60,870 bases of DNA from Lingula anatina (lineage: Eukaryota; Brachiopoda; Lingulata; Lingulida; Lingulidae): contig NW_019776091.1 in assembly GCF_001039355.2 (NCBI RefSeq), positions 231,456 to 292,325 on the forward strand, written 5' to 3'. A program made the translations under genes and the position numbers. Positions 10,987 through 25,300 of the stretch are shown piece by piece; the stretch's first letter is position 1; each line of letters opens with the position of its first letter. The notes beneath the pieces were generated by a model that searched no databases, was not told the origin of the DNA, and saw only the letters and a list, made by a program, of their open reading frames with translations.

Positions 10987-13365
10987 CTGAAATAAATAAA
11001 GTAAATATGTCATTATTCTGAAATATTTATGATCATAAACAAACTATATACACTGACACACTTTCATAATCTGAACCATGATACACATATTCCAATATCA
11101 CACAGTTAACCCATGTGGCCCTCTACCTGAATTTTGATCATTACTTCCGTCCTCTTCAGTAACATTTTCTTTATCTCCCTCTCCAGACTGTTCAGTGCTA
11201 ATAACAGCTGTGTTTGTATTCTGTTTGGTTTCTTCTACTTTGTCTCCATTTTCCTTTGGCTCACTCTGAGTCTGATCTTTACTACTACTGTTTTCCTGTA
11301 TATCTTTCACAGTCGTTTCATGTGTGGTGCTAGGAGCTCCCGGCTCTGCCGCCGTGCTGTCATTCTTTGTGCAGCCTCCTCCCATGGTTAAAGAAACTAT
11401 ATGTCTGACAGTATGTACTGTATGTATTTGATACACTCTTATCTGTGCTAGATATCTTTCTCAATATAAATTCCCTCAGGTGAAGTATCCAGGTCAGTTA
11501 TTTCTCACCTAACACAGATTTGGGTCTCTTTCAAGTTTCCTTACTCTGCTGAAAAGAACTGTTACCACAACAAATACTTGGAAGTATGCTGTGTAATAAA
11601 ATCCCCCTTTTTATAAATAAAGACTAGATAATTCCCTATGTATGAATTACCCACTGTTAAAGGCAAATCCTTAGATATTGTCAATATGAAATCCTATGTA
11701 ATATGGCTGTTGTATTACAGCAGTAATAATCCGTATCCTCTCGTCTCTTAACCCAAATGATTAAACATGCTAAAATACCATGTCTCCACTCGAGCCTCCT
11801 CTTATAATGTCATCTGTGGGTGACCCAGTTCACCTTGAATTTTGTAGCACATGGAAATTGAAGCTATTTTTAGCTACCCGTCCCACAATTCATAGCATTG
11901 TCATGGTAGCAACAACAATAAACAACATTCTTACGTGTTTACCTGTAGAGGTGTATTGTGAGTGCTTTTATTGTATTGGCACAATAACGTGGGTGTTTAG
12001 CTTTATATGATAGTGGCTGACGATTTGCCCTCAGATAGCACCTATGATTAATTGTTTTATATGTTTACAAAGGTGCTAGTCATATGTTGATTTTATTCAG
12101 GAACTGAGCTAGCTTACATTTTATGAAATTAATATTTAAAACAAATTCAATATTCCCTACATGAATCTTAGCATTCTAAACATCTTACTTCATCAAATGC
12201 TTTTTAAATGAATGAAATACTATAATTCTTAAAATTAAAATATTCTTCAATAAAAAAATATATATTAAAAAAATTATTTTTTTGTAGAAATTTGTCCTTG
12301 TCAGAACTGATACAACTCCAACCAGGGATTACCACTGTAGAGACATGTTAGGTTGTGGATGGGTTTTATGACTTAGAACAAATTGATACTTGTCCATAAA
12401 GTAACCATCACAGTGACCAAAATTCGTTAAACAAGAGGCACATGTTGTTAATTGCAATTAACTGACCATAGTCATTGCCTGATGGACAGACCAGTCCATT
12501 CTCATTTTTTTAACATATTCAGAGCATATATTAAACTTTTTCGTGAAATAAAAAAGAAAGAAAATTTTTACTTACTGGCTGACACCAGTTCATCCATGAT
12601 GGGCTGCACCTTGGCCCAGACATCATCAATGGAGCCATTGCTGTCCACCTGGGGGGTAAATAAATAAATAAAGTAAATAAATAAATTGATTTAGATGAAC
12701 TTCATAAATACTAAGGATACAGAAAATTCAAGGTCTAACAAGCTACTGTTTAAATGATTCGACTGGAAAAAGTTTATGTTCAAGGAGTAAATTAAGTATA
12801 AATAAAGGTAGATTAGATTTTAAAAAGTAATTGCTACTTTTTAGTTAAAGTTGTCAGATTTAGAATAAAAATATTTTGTAAATGTTAACAACATTTTAAG
12901 AAAAGACAACATGGAATATATCTAAGTGTTGTTTTTATTCAAGGTTTCCATTAATGTGTTTTGTGAACTTAATTTTCTCTGAACATTAGCTTTGAAATGT
13001 CTCAAAAGCAGAAGAATACATTAAAAATTTTATGTATTATCACAAAAATGTGCCATCGCTGCAATTAAAATATAAACTAGCAAAACCAAACTGCGTGTTA
13101 CAAAAATTAAATTAGAGTACTTTTCATGAAATATCTTCCAGACATTGATAACAGAGCCATATGTTTGCAATTAGAAATTATGTCATAGTTAGGCTTGTTC
13201 TCTACCAAAGTGTGCGATACTGTCATGCTCAATTACATCTTGTATAAGATTTCCTACACAAATGTCCATTCCAATTACCAAACTTAATTGTATATCTGGA
13301 CTGAAAGGTGAGAGTTAATTAAGTGTCTCTACCCCAATGCTGAGCAGAGAGAGCTCAAGAGCTCA

Positions 13366-13399
<34 letters not shown>

Positions 13400-16300
13400 G
13401 GAGAGAGGGGGGGGGAAAGGCTCACCTTCCATGGGGTTTGCCCTCAATGTATACTTACTCTTTTGACCCTGTCCTCTGCTTCAAAATGGGTGATAACAGG
13501 TTCGGTGACTTCATGGAAAGTCTTCAGCCTCTCTTTGATGGTCTCCTCGTTATCATCAGATCTGCCGCTGGTCTTCCCTCTCTCCAGAAGACGCTCAGTC
13601 ATCACTGGGTCAGAGACGTCAAAGTACAGGACAAACTGGCATTTGCAGATCTGGAAATATCAGAGACATTAAGATAAATTAAAATATTGTTTGGTACTTT
13701 TAGAGTGTTTTACATCTACTCCATTATGTTATTTTTATAGTGGACCAGATAATTTCCCAACTTAGCATTGAAGCCAATGTTCTGATGCAGTATATGCTAC
13801 AATTGCTTACCTCATATCAATCATATCAGATGTTTTATTATGCATATCAAGATGTTCTATCAGGCATATTTTTCAGCGATCAGTTGAAGTATTAAATGAT
13901 TGTTTATTTTTTCTTAAAAATTTTTCTTCCTTTTGAATGTATTTTTCAATCAAGTGAAACTGATAACCACATGTTTATTAAGTTAACAGAAAAAATTGAA
14001 TTTCTCTTTTTTAAGGAGGTACAACTGTTAGAAAAAAATCAGTGTAAAAAAATTCAGATTTTCTCGAAAATTTGGGTCCGTCACCCTTGTTAGCCAACTT
14101 ATTAGTTTTGTCTGGCCTAAACATCAAATGTCAATCTTACATCAGTAAAGAGGTGCAACTGTATCCAAAGAGGTGTGATATTTCTTTTCTGCCCCGAGGA
14201 CCAAGTTCCTCATTCTTGCAGTGCTATTAGCACAGGTTAAAGAGGGTAAACAAAAATAGAAAGAAAAGAATTGTTTTCCAGGTTTTGACACAGGGCAGCA
14301 TTTGCTTGGCTTATAGAAAGGAAGTTTACCACTGAGTTGGGCTACATTGTATACCACCAGGACCGCGGGGCTTGAAATTGAACCAGCAGTTTTCCTACTT
14401 CTAACAATTTAAAACTGACGAAATGTTTAAATTTTAACAGCTTTTAACTCGATGCCATAAGATTATGCGTAAAATGAATGGCATATTCATTCTAGTGTAA
14501 ATCCTCATTTTTTATACAGGGTCCTGGCCACTTTGATTACAACTAAAGGAAGATTATGGAAACATCAGCTGTTAATGTATAATTTAAATTTCCTTTTAGA
14601 CACATAAAATGGATAAACAATGCAAAGTAAAACATATCCAAGTTCTTGATGAATAACTCATATTGTATTTCTAAGTGGTGTCTTTAAGATTTAAATGGTT
14701 CTCAATGGGAATGAAGTCAATGAAAATCTACTGTGTACCACTAAGGAAAATGTCACTTAAAGTAACAAGTGTTATAAACATTAAGAACTACTAAAGTACA
14801 TTGTAGAATTTGACATGAATTTAAAGTTAGGCTTTAAATTTAAAAAAACAAACAAAAAAAAAAAAACAGCAGATCTATAACAATTCAGAAATTTGCATAC
14901 TGCTGATACTTTTTGATGGTCGCCATTAATTAAGGCTGCCTGTATCTCTCTGGTTGCGGTTTTCTTTCAAACCAGATCTCCAGTGCCAATTAAGATAAAA
15001 TCAAGAGTGGGGAACATAAAAACAAACATTTTACAGCATGCGGCACCTCCCAAGTTAATTACTTTGTAGCAAGCACATGCTGCTTGAATAAGCCTCTGTG
15101 ATAACAGACCTGTTCACACTGGTTCTAAGATAAAACTTTTTTTTTGATTCTTAACTAATTCCACCACTCAAATGAACTGACGGTACTATGTAAGCTTCAA
15201 CAACTGTGGACTCTAAGTAAATCCAAGCTCTACTCTGTAGCCAGGATATTAAAATCATTTGTCAAATGAAATTATTTGATTCGCAGGTGAACCACAGCAA
15301 ATGGTGGTTATATGTTAGAACCTGTGTGAACAGGCCCAAAAGCAACCCAGGGCCTTAGTGAGGCAGTCTGGCCGGAACAACACAGAGAAACTTCAGAGAG
15401 ACCATGGCTTCAAGAATGCTGCTCACTCTGGTCTGCTTTTTAGGGATATTTCAATATGCCAGCTTGCAACATAATTACTACAACCGTGCATATGATTGCT
15501 GTCGTCAATGGGGACGTGTTGTCATGGAATTACAGCACACTACGGAGCAGCTAAGAAAGCAGATTAAAGAACTGCAGGAACTGCAAAGCTCGGCGGACGG
15601 TGGCAAAGCATTTGTTGATGGTAGGTTCTCAGGGACAGTGAATATTTCTGTGAATATTTCTGTGCCAATAATATGCCTATTGAGCATATTTGATAAACTG
15701 TTCACTAGAAACAGTGCATCTGTCTGTTGCTTTGGAGTATTTTAATTGTGTTTTTCTTTTATTTGATTTGTTAGGTCACTATAACACAATACAGCGTGAT
15801 GGGGAGAGATGGCGGTTGTTCTGGTGGTATGAACCAGGAACCCCATGGCCAACTGTCGTCAGTGACGTCCTCAAAGGTAAAAAAAAAAATTGTTTTTTTT
15901 TTTTTTTACAGATCCAATTTTTAGATCTACATTGGATATTTTATTTGCAAAAGCATGTATATGTATTTGAGATTAAATTTCATAATCATAAAATGAAGGT
16001 ACAGCTACTAGAAGTTTGTCAAAGCTTCTAAATATAAAAGTTGTTACAGTTATAAGCAATATCACTACAAAATTACAAAGACACGACAAACAGTAAAAAG
16101 TATTTTACTTATAGAGTTAATAAATTGTTAATTGCATTAATTTTTTTTTTTTTTACTCAATTATACATACTGCATTTTATACAGATACGTTTACTTTAAC
16201 TAAAATCATTTTTGCCTCAACTGTGCTCATATATTATATGGGAAAAGAAAAAAATTCATAAATGACACCCTCTATTTTATTATAGAAAAACAGCATTTTG

Positions 16301-19300
16301 TCCCAGGCTTTCCAAAATTTTTACTCGTACAAGCTCCCTATCAAACTCAACCATCGGAGGCGCAAGGTCAAATTTCCCATGGAAAAAGCAGTTTATTTTA
16401 CTCTGTGTTGCATGTGTTTTTAATTATTGCTGGAAGTGTTGATTAAGTGCCACTTTCTATGTAGACTCTGGCCACGTACAAACAGGGTTCCCCACTTGTC
16501 AAAGCATTAGTGAGGAAATTACCAGCAGTTTAAAGTTCTTTACTGTACAGAATTGAGAGAATGTTCCAAAAGATCATGCATAATGCATTTTGATTTGATT
16601 TACTTTCTCCATTTTTTACTTTATTTGGCTTACTTTTTACAAGTTGCTGAAAATAACTCTGTGAAAAGAATATAAAAAAATATGTATATATTTAGGAAAT
16701 TTTACAAATTCCCATTTGAAATGTACATTCCCATTAACACATTAGTTTAGATCTGAGGCATCTTACAATAAATGACACAAACTGAGTCACTTTTAATTAA
16801 ATTTCACAATATAACTTTTATTTACAGTAGCTATCCTTCACACAATGTTTGAATAATTATAAGCAAGGGATAATTATTTTTATCTCTTGTGTTTTGAAAT
16901 GGACCAGGACTTGTAGATGAAACAGTGGTTTACATTTATTTTGACTAAGGGTACTTCAAATAACCCTAAATGCTGCATATAACTTCCAGATAAGTTCGGA
17001 GAGTGTTCCCCCACTGATGCCTACTGTTTTGGCCGTTTGCCTCCCAATCTTGAGGAGAACATGTCAGAGCTGCTGGCAGTGGACCACAGGGGGACGGCAT
17101 ACAGGTAAACTGACCTGTCCCTGGGGTGGGGTGGAGGTGAAACTGGGGGGGCAGTGGACCACAGGGGGACGGCATACAGGTAAACTAGCCTGACCCTGGG
17201 GTGGGGCTGGGGGGGTAGGGGAGGGGGGCAGTGGACCATAGGGGTACAGCATTCAGGTAAACAGTCTTGCCCCTGGGGAGACGATCTATTCTCTGTCTTT
17301 TAATGATATTAATATTTTATAAAAATAGCATAAAAAGGCACCTGTCCAATGAGAATAAATTAGTCTGTATTTTACTTTGCACTGATAAATCATTTCAGTT
17401 TGGCAGTTTATGTCAGGGAATGAAGTCTCTGATACAACATTACCCCATTGTACCTTATCTATAAAAACAAATCTCTATACAAATGCTATTTTTAACCAAT
17501 TCAAGGTGGAAGTTTACGTCCCGTAATGAGGTTTCCCATGCCGTCTGGGAGGCGTTCCACGACCACAAAGAACAAGATGTGGCAAATGGGGAACCCTGGA
17601 ACCCCAAAGTGCTTGGAGGTGGGTAATAAAATATCACCTATTTGTATTTTTGTTTCAATTGTTTGTTTTGTTCTGTTTCTTCCTTAACTTTCCTTCCTTC
17701 CCTGGTCAATTAATTAATTTCTTTGTCCGTCAATTGATTAACTTCTGTATCTATACATGTATATCAACTTATTAATTTATTCATTTCTTTCTTTATTTTT
17801 TATTTATTTAGTGCTTATTCCATGTTATCAATCACTTATTTTCTATCCATTTATGCAAATTTTATGCACTGAACAATCACTGACAATTATTTACCCTTGC
17901 TGCATGTAAATATTGATCTTACATACATTTGATAAACCACATTTTAAATCTTGAACTTTTTTGTCATGTTCAGTGTATCACCGTTTTAACCTTTTATGTT
18001 GAGAAAATAATTTGTAGTAAAATTCATTTTAAAATAATTTGTGGATTATGATTTCCCAGGAGCCACGCCAAGGGCCAGTGTAGACTCATTCATGTATCGT
18101 ATGCAACATGGAGTAAAGTCCATCCTCCTTGATGACGACAACTGCGACTGTTACTCCACACTGAGCATTGGTCATGGGATGTGCCGTCGAGGGTTTGACG
18201 ACCGTTACGGACCCGCAGAGTCGTTTGGAGTGGACATGCTGTACGACCGGGAGTGCAGCACCCCTAGTATCAGAAATGGCTTACATCTTTACTTTAAAGG
18301 TACCGTGTTGATATGATCATTTAACTATTATTCACCGCTTTCTTTTCTTTTACTAATAAATACCAGACTAGGATTAATTGTTAATGGTCATCCTTTCCTT
18401 TTAAAATACATGAAAATTTACTTTAATTTTGAGTCTGTCTTTCTAAATTGAAAGACAAACTCCATGATGATTGGAGATCACAATATATTTCTGCGAGTTT
18501 CCCCTGGTTTGGTTGTGAAAGAATTTTGAAAGTGAATCTCTAACAAAAAAAATATTACAATCCAAAATGCTTCACCTGATAGCTACTTGCAGAAACTAAA
18601 ACAGTCATTGCACCATTTCAAAGGGAAAGAAATAACCTTATTTAAATCATGATTTTCAAATAACTCGAACTGTTTTCAATTTCTAGATCATGATGATTGC
18701 TACCATGTTCGCTGTCCAGCAGGCCAGACCTGTGTGGACGGGATCAACTCTTACAAGTGTGTGGACAAGCAGTGAATACCAGTCTGAAATCCCATGGATC
18801 ACTCACACAGCATGCGGATCATCAAGACTGAAATACGGGCTACTGCATTGGACACAATGCCAAATTACAATCTTTGCTGAGGCATTTTTTGTATCAATTT
18901 TTCTGTCTTGTTTTTGACAGTCATCAAAGATAAAATTGTCAGTTGAACTGACCAGAGATTACTGATTCTACAATCACTATATCAAGCTTAGTTTCTTTGA
19001 TTGAAAATGTTGGAATATTTCACTAAATCTGGCCATATGACTCTGTAATATTTCACTGGCACTTAATTATCTATACTGACAATCCTGAACCACTAGTAAC
19101 TATTGCACTTAGTCTATTGGTATTTCTCTTCTCTTTTCATTATTTATTTATTTATTTTGAATAGATTGATCACAGGTTGGTTGCATAATTTCATACTCTT
19201 GTCTCACAAGTATATAATATATGTATTAAGTAAAGTCATCACAAAGCTGCCTCATACCTTATCTTCAAAGTTAGTGGCCTGCTTCAGCTCCCTGGGGTAG

Positions 19301-22300
19301 CCGTCCAAGATAAACCCCTTGGACTTGGGGGCGTGCTTGATCATTGCATCCTTGAGAAGACCCAGAACAGAATACTGGAAGAGATTTGAAATCTATATGA
19401 ATCGATGTCATATTTACATGTACTAGTAGAACCATTATGTGGGTTTCTCAGGGGCGGATCCAGAGATGTTTTCTGACAGTCTTCCATATTATATTTGTTG
19501 ATCCATTCTCAATTTTTTGACCGTCTTCCGACAGAAAAAAATTATATACCTGTCAATGTAAACTTGAAAATCTGACCGTCTTCCGGAAGACCCAGAAGAC
19601 GGCCTAAATCCGCCCTTGTTTCTGGTGTATGTGAAAACAAAAAATTGAACTTGAGATATATTACATTATGTGAAGGGAGGTGGGATAAAAAGGAGTGTGG
19701 GCTATGTGGTGCATTGTCTGGAACACAATTATGGTCAATCTGTCAAGATGTAATTCAGCTATTTACTAATTAAAAATAAAACAAGGATTCTGCATTGGTT
19801 CTAGTTAAGTAGTCCATTTTTTGTATGGCTGATGTTTGGGTTAATGTACTAGTAACTTATCATCTTATCAGATGCATTGAAGCATTATGTATTCCTTGTT
19901 GTTACACATTGATAAAAAATTAACATAATATTTTAAATGGCCAAGGATGGGCTGTGCCTAATTTTTTCGCAGATTCTTAGTGCAGTACATGTGTATCCGT
20001 AGTTATACTAGCAATAAAATGTTTAAAGATGCTGACATTATGTGATGATATCTACACATATGTTTTAGAATCAAAGGTACATTTTACACATTGATTTAGT
20101 TATTGACAATGAAAGTAGAAGTGAAAATATTGTGATGAGTACCCTGATTGAAGACAAAAAATATATCACTTAACAGAGTCTGCAATGAAGGCTTTATATA
20201 CTCAGTAGGTGCATGAAATGGGGGCGTCTTGATAGTCCGAAGGTTCATTGGTCCGAAAAGTGGTAACATTTTTATTGAATTTTTAATCAAGGGTTCATTG
20301 GTCCGAAGGTTCTATAGTGAACATTTGGACCAATGAACCTTCGGACTATTGAGCCTTCGGACTATCGCTACGGCCCCCATGAAATTAGCAAAAGTAGAAT
20401 TTTAATGACAGTGGTGGAAGGGGGGATGGGGGTAGAAAAGTGCCAAATAGCCTACCATGGGGACAAGTTCTCCCTTCTGCATCTTAGCTGCCAGTTGTTT
20501 CCCTCTCGGTGTGCCAGCCTTGACCTCAGCCCTAAGTAGGTCACCCGTTGACAGGTGGGTAAACCCATATTTCTGGACCATTCTCTCACATTGGGTACCT
20601 TTACCACTGCCAGGACCACCTAAAATACATAATATAACAGAATATTGACATATTATTTAACCCATACTCCTGGACCATTCTCATATTATCACAAACTAGA
20701 TTCCACACGGAGATGAATTCTACACCTTAATTGTGATCAAAAGCATGTACTTAATTCATAAGTGTTACTAGGAGCTTTAAATGCCCATCCCAAAAGAGAA
20801 CAACCAGGACCAGAAGGACTCCACTGTGAACCTCAGACAATGCAGGAGATTTAAAATAAAAGTCTAGTTCTTACCTATCACAAATACCACCTTGGCATTC
20901 TTCAACACCTCATGGCCACCTGAAGTACAGAAAGCAAAGTATCTTATATTATCTTTATCTATTACTGGCTGGCATTTTTGAGAAAATTAAATGAATTTAA
21001 CAGGTCTTTATATGTTGCCCTTTTTGCTTTCAATATTCTATCTACATACACATTGTGTATATTTGGACCAAAGTAACTCCTGTTTTTTATATCTTTGTAA
21101 TATTTTCTTTTCATTAAAAATATTAAACAAAATCAGTTAATTCTAAATTATTGTTATTTAAAATAACAATTATCAAACGGGTAAGGATAAAATCATAAAG
21201 AGACCTACCTTCACAGTAAACATACAGCCTTCATCAGTTTTTTATTTATTTTTACGACAGAATTTTTATAGAATTCTTTAGTTTGCAATACTAACACAAT
21301 GAAATATAAAGAAAAAAAAAGAAAAGTCACTCCAGCTACAAGAAACTATTGCTATTAATGTGAAGAGTAACTGGTTATAAACCTCTAATCTGTTGTTTCT
21401 GGGCATAAAAACACTGTTTGCAACTTTGAACAAAATAATTCTGATAATTTAACATTTGATTTAACTATTTTAACCAAAATTATGCTGTTTCTGCAAGGCA
21501 AGTCTGTACGACTTGCTTAACTATGTTATCTCAACCAAAGGAAAAAAAATAGGAATACCTCTTGCTGTTGGCTTGCACTCACTTTACACATAAAATGAGA
21601 GATGGTTTTATATGATTCTTAATATTGTATGTGTGTGAAGTCCTAAAATGACACAACATCTAATCAAAGAAAAGTCAAAACATTAAGGTTCAAATTTTAT
21701 TATAGAATCTTTCTAATTTAAGTAATATTTTACACCCATATTCTAGTTATCCTTTAGATGAAGGATTTTAAAAGTATAACAAAGACAAACATATCAATGT
21801 TAAAACCAATAAGTCAGAACAATGAATATGACAGATCATTCAAGATTTAAATTAAAGCTAAAAAATTCACATAAAGGTCATTGCCCTCCTTTTTGTAATA
21901 AAAAAATCAAAAGCTATAAAATATATTATTAAATGATTAGAGTCACAAAAGTGACAGATGCGTTTCAGAAGATATCACAGATATCAAGGACGGTTTTTAT
22001 ATAAATATTATTATACAAATGCCAATATCTAAAGCTTTAGAAAATGACCAATAAACAGTGAGATTTATTCTATCGAAAAAGATCACCAGCAATATATACA
22101 CCCAAAGAAGCCAGTGTCAGTGAGGCAGAGCAATGTGTTAGGTGAGATGTTGTGATCACATTTGACTCAACAAACACATTGTAAAAACATTATTTTGCCT
22201 TGACAGAGGTAAACTGGCTAACCTTGTTTTGGTACTTTAGGATTAAATCAAGCGCAAACTTTCATGATGAAGGAATAACAATATCTCTGATAAAACACAG

Positions 22301-25300
22301 TTTGATATGATCAAGTGATTGCTAGTGTAATTAATGTCTGGCATTCACCATTGGGCCACATTCTGAAGGTTTTATCGCTATTACTGCATATAGAGATTGC
22401 AATTATTATTTAACAGACTATTTTATATGTACAAAGCGAGAAATATACATATTTACAAAATTATATGACTAATCTTCAAGCTCAGGAGGAAGTTCATGGC
22501 AAAGCAGATTCAACTGCATTTCTTATGAAACTGGTTATTGAAGAATTTCAGCATATGTATCCATATGTCAACTAACCCAAGATTAAATATAAAAAAATTA
22601 AGTAACAGGTGGTTTGGTTTTCTCAAACAAGTCTCTGCATGATGTGATGCAATTTACAAATTCAGACAAGTTAACTATCGAATTGCTACAGCATGCCCAG
22701 TATTGATCATTTGTGTGTAACAAATTAGCCTTGGCAACCATACATGAAGGTAAGTTCAGACCTTGCCTGATACCTAACCTATACAAGGGCCACTTGAACC
22801 CACTGAATGAAAAGGTCAAACAGTGAAGCTCTTAAGCATTCCCCATCTGACAGTGAGGCTGCCTGTTTCCTTCTACCTCCAAACCAGTCTCAATTATTTT
22901 CTCTGTTCTTTCCCTGCCGTAATCATCCCTTGCTTAATGAAGATACTTTCTTCACACGCAGTTGGACACATGTATACCCATGCAGTGGGTTATTTGAAAT
23001 CAAAAATAGGTCTAACTTGCATCATCAGGTAACGTAACATCTAGGGACCATAGTGATAGCGTATCATACTAACTGTGGATTGATCTACCTCCCAGGGGAT
23101 TCTCGCTAAATTGCAATCACCTTAAGCAGCTTAGATGTCTGTCATGCCTACTAAAGCTGTTAAGGGGTAATTTATAATTGTTTAGCAGCTTTAATAGGCG
23201 TGCCAGATATCTAAGTGAAAAACCCAGCAGAGATGGACCGATCCTGTTAGATTGATCTAGGCATGAGAACCCAGTCTTAGATTGTACAGATTGATACCTG
23301 TACCACAATACTTATCACAACTAGAGTACATAATCTAGTCAAGCTACATGTGGTTTTCTGATGGTGCAAGTTAGACCTATTTCTGGTCAAATATTGACTT
23401 GTCTTAACTGTTCTCTATACTGTGCATACCCACCACCAGCACTCTGTATGTTTCCACTTCCCAAACATGCAAATGCAGGTATTACTCAACAAAAGAAAAA
23501 CACAAAGTCATTGTTAAATGAACTTTTGGGAAATGTCAAACAGTAATAAAAAGATGTATCAAAAATATTTTTTACATAAACATTTAACTGCAACATTTAA
23601 TATTTGATTATTTTAAAACTGTTTTTGAAAAGTTAACTAATATAATTATTATGATTGTCACAATTATTTACATTATCAATTTAAATCAATAAATTCAGCA
23701 GGAAAAAATCATCCTTTTTAATTTGCGTTTGACATATTCCCAAGCTGCCATTAGTTAAAAGGAATAAAGAATTTAAAATAAATATAAAAATTTCCTTTGC
23801 AGGTGCTTCTTCTGAAGCTCTGCTGAGTTAAACCGCTGCCATGTCCAAGCTTTGAAATGTTTGTTCCCTGTAGAAGTGTATGAAAGTTGAGGATAGATCA
23901 CAGTTTGTAGAAACCAGACTTATCGCTAAGATCTGTTGTCAGTGTGTGTGTTAAAACACAATGAATCTCCTCTTGTAGTCAAGTATTGCAGAGATATATT
24001 TCTATACTTCAGGTCTTTATAGCCACACTGAATGGTGCGTGTTAACTATGTCGCAGCCGTTTGGTCGAGTTCCTGGGTGTACGCTGGGTTCCCCGTGTCC
24101 CCTCCAGTGACGGGGGCGTCTTCCTTACAGATGGTGGGTTCTATGACCTCTTCCACTGCTGGGGCAGCTATAACAAACACAAGGTAACAAACATGCAGAA
24201 ATAGAACAGGCAGCAAATAACATATAACAAGCAACCAAACTGCTTGTTAAAACAGTAATATTGTAATGCCCAACATACACTGTGAGCTACCAGCTGAGCT
24301 ACCATCCCCAATAGGTGGCAACTATCAGAGCTCAGTAGATCAGCTTATAGCTTTTGTGTGACAGGGCCTTAGCTGACCTCATTTTTATATTCACTTCAAT
24401 TTAATCTACTTTTAGATGACTTTTAGCTTAGAAAATTTCAAAATATATTTACTTCTCTCTGTTAAATTATCACTAATTTGGATAAATCTTTGGTTGATTC
24501 AAAACAAATATATTTGCAGAATCAAATAAGAATGAGTTCAGCTTGTGTTTAACAGGTGCTAGGTGTTCCAAAATCATTCAAACATTGTGCAGTGTTCATC
24601 ATGTTAAAAAGCAAAGCTGGGTATATATGCAGCTGACAAGCAAGATATTTGTGCCACAAAGGAAACTTATAAAAAAAAATACAGTCTGCTCCTTCAGTTA
24701 ATTCCTTAAAATGTCTTAAATATAAATTGTCAAAGTCCTTATGATTATAGCAGTGCAAGCCCAACTTTTAACTGATTTGTTCATGTTTCTTGTATGTTTC
24801 CTTAAAAAAAATACCACCATTTTATACTGAACCAAGGCACATGAAGCTCAGGTATGATATCTATTACTTCCTTATGCCAGGCTAAATGTTAGTTAGCCAT
24901 AGTGAATTTAAAGTAACAAAACCACAAAATCCAAGTCCCCTTCATTTTATGACTTTCATAGTGCGGTATTTATCATCATGCAAAATTCAAGGACATAAGG
25001 GCTGAGAGTGTGATAAAAATAAAGTTTTTTTAAGAATTAAAAAAAAAACACACACATTTAAGCTACTCTATTTTCCCTATTTATATGGTATTTTTCACTT
25101 CCATGTACCCTTTCACTGACTGTTTAATTTGTTTTTATTTAAATCAGTTCCTTTTATATCAAAGCCCCTATGTCCTTGATAAAAATAATGGATTATTTTC
25201 CACCATATTGACTTCTAACATCACAGCCTATACTAAATCATTAATTAACTAAAGATGTTCAATACATTCTCTGTTCTAATGTCTAGCTCTAATGACTGCA

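Noticed and set aside
16966-17252. Proline-rich frames on the minus strand
   Set aside because: They are the reverse reading of the G-rich splice-donor minisatellite and carry no family motif.
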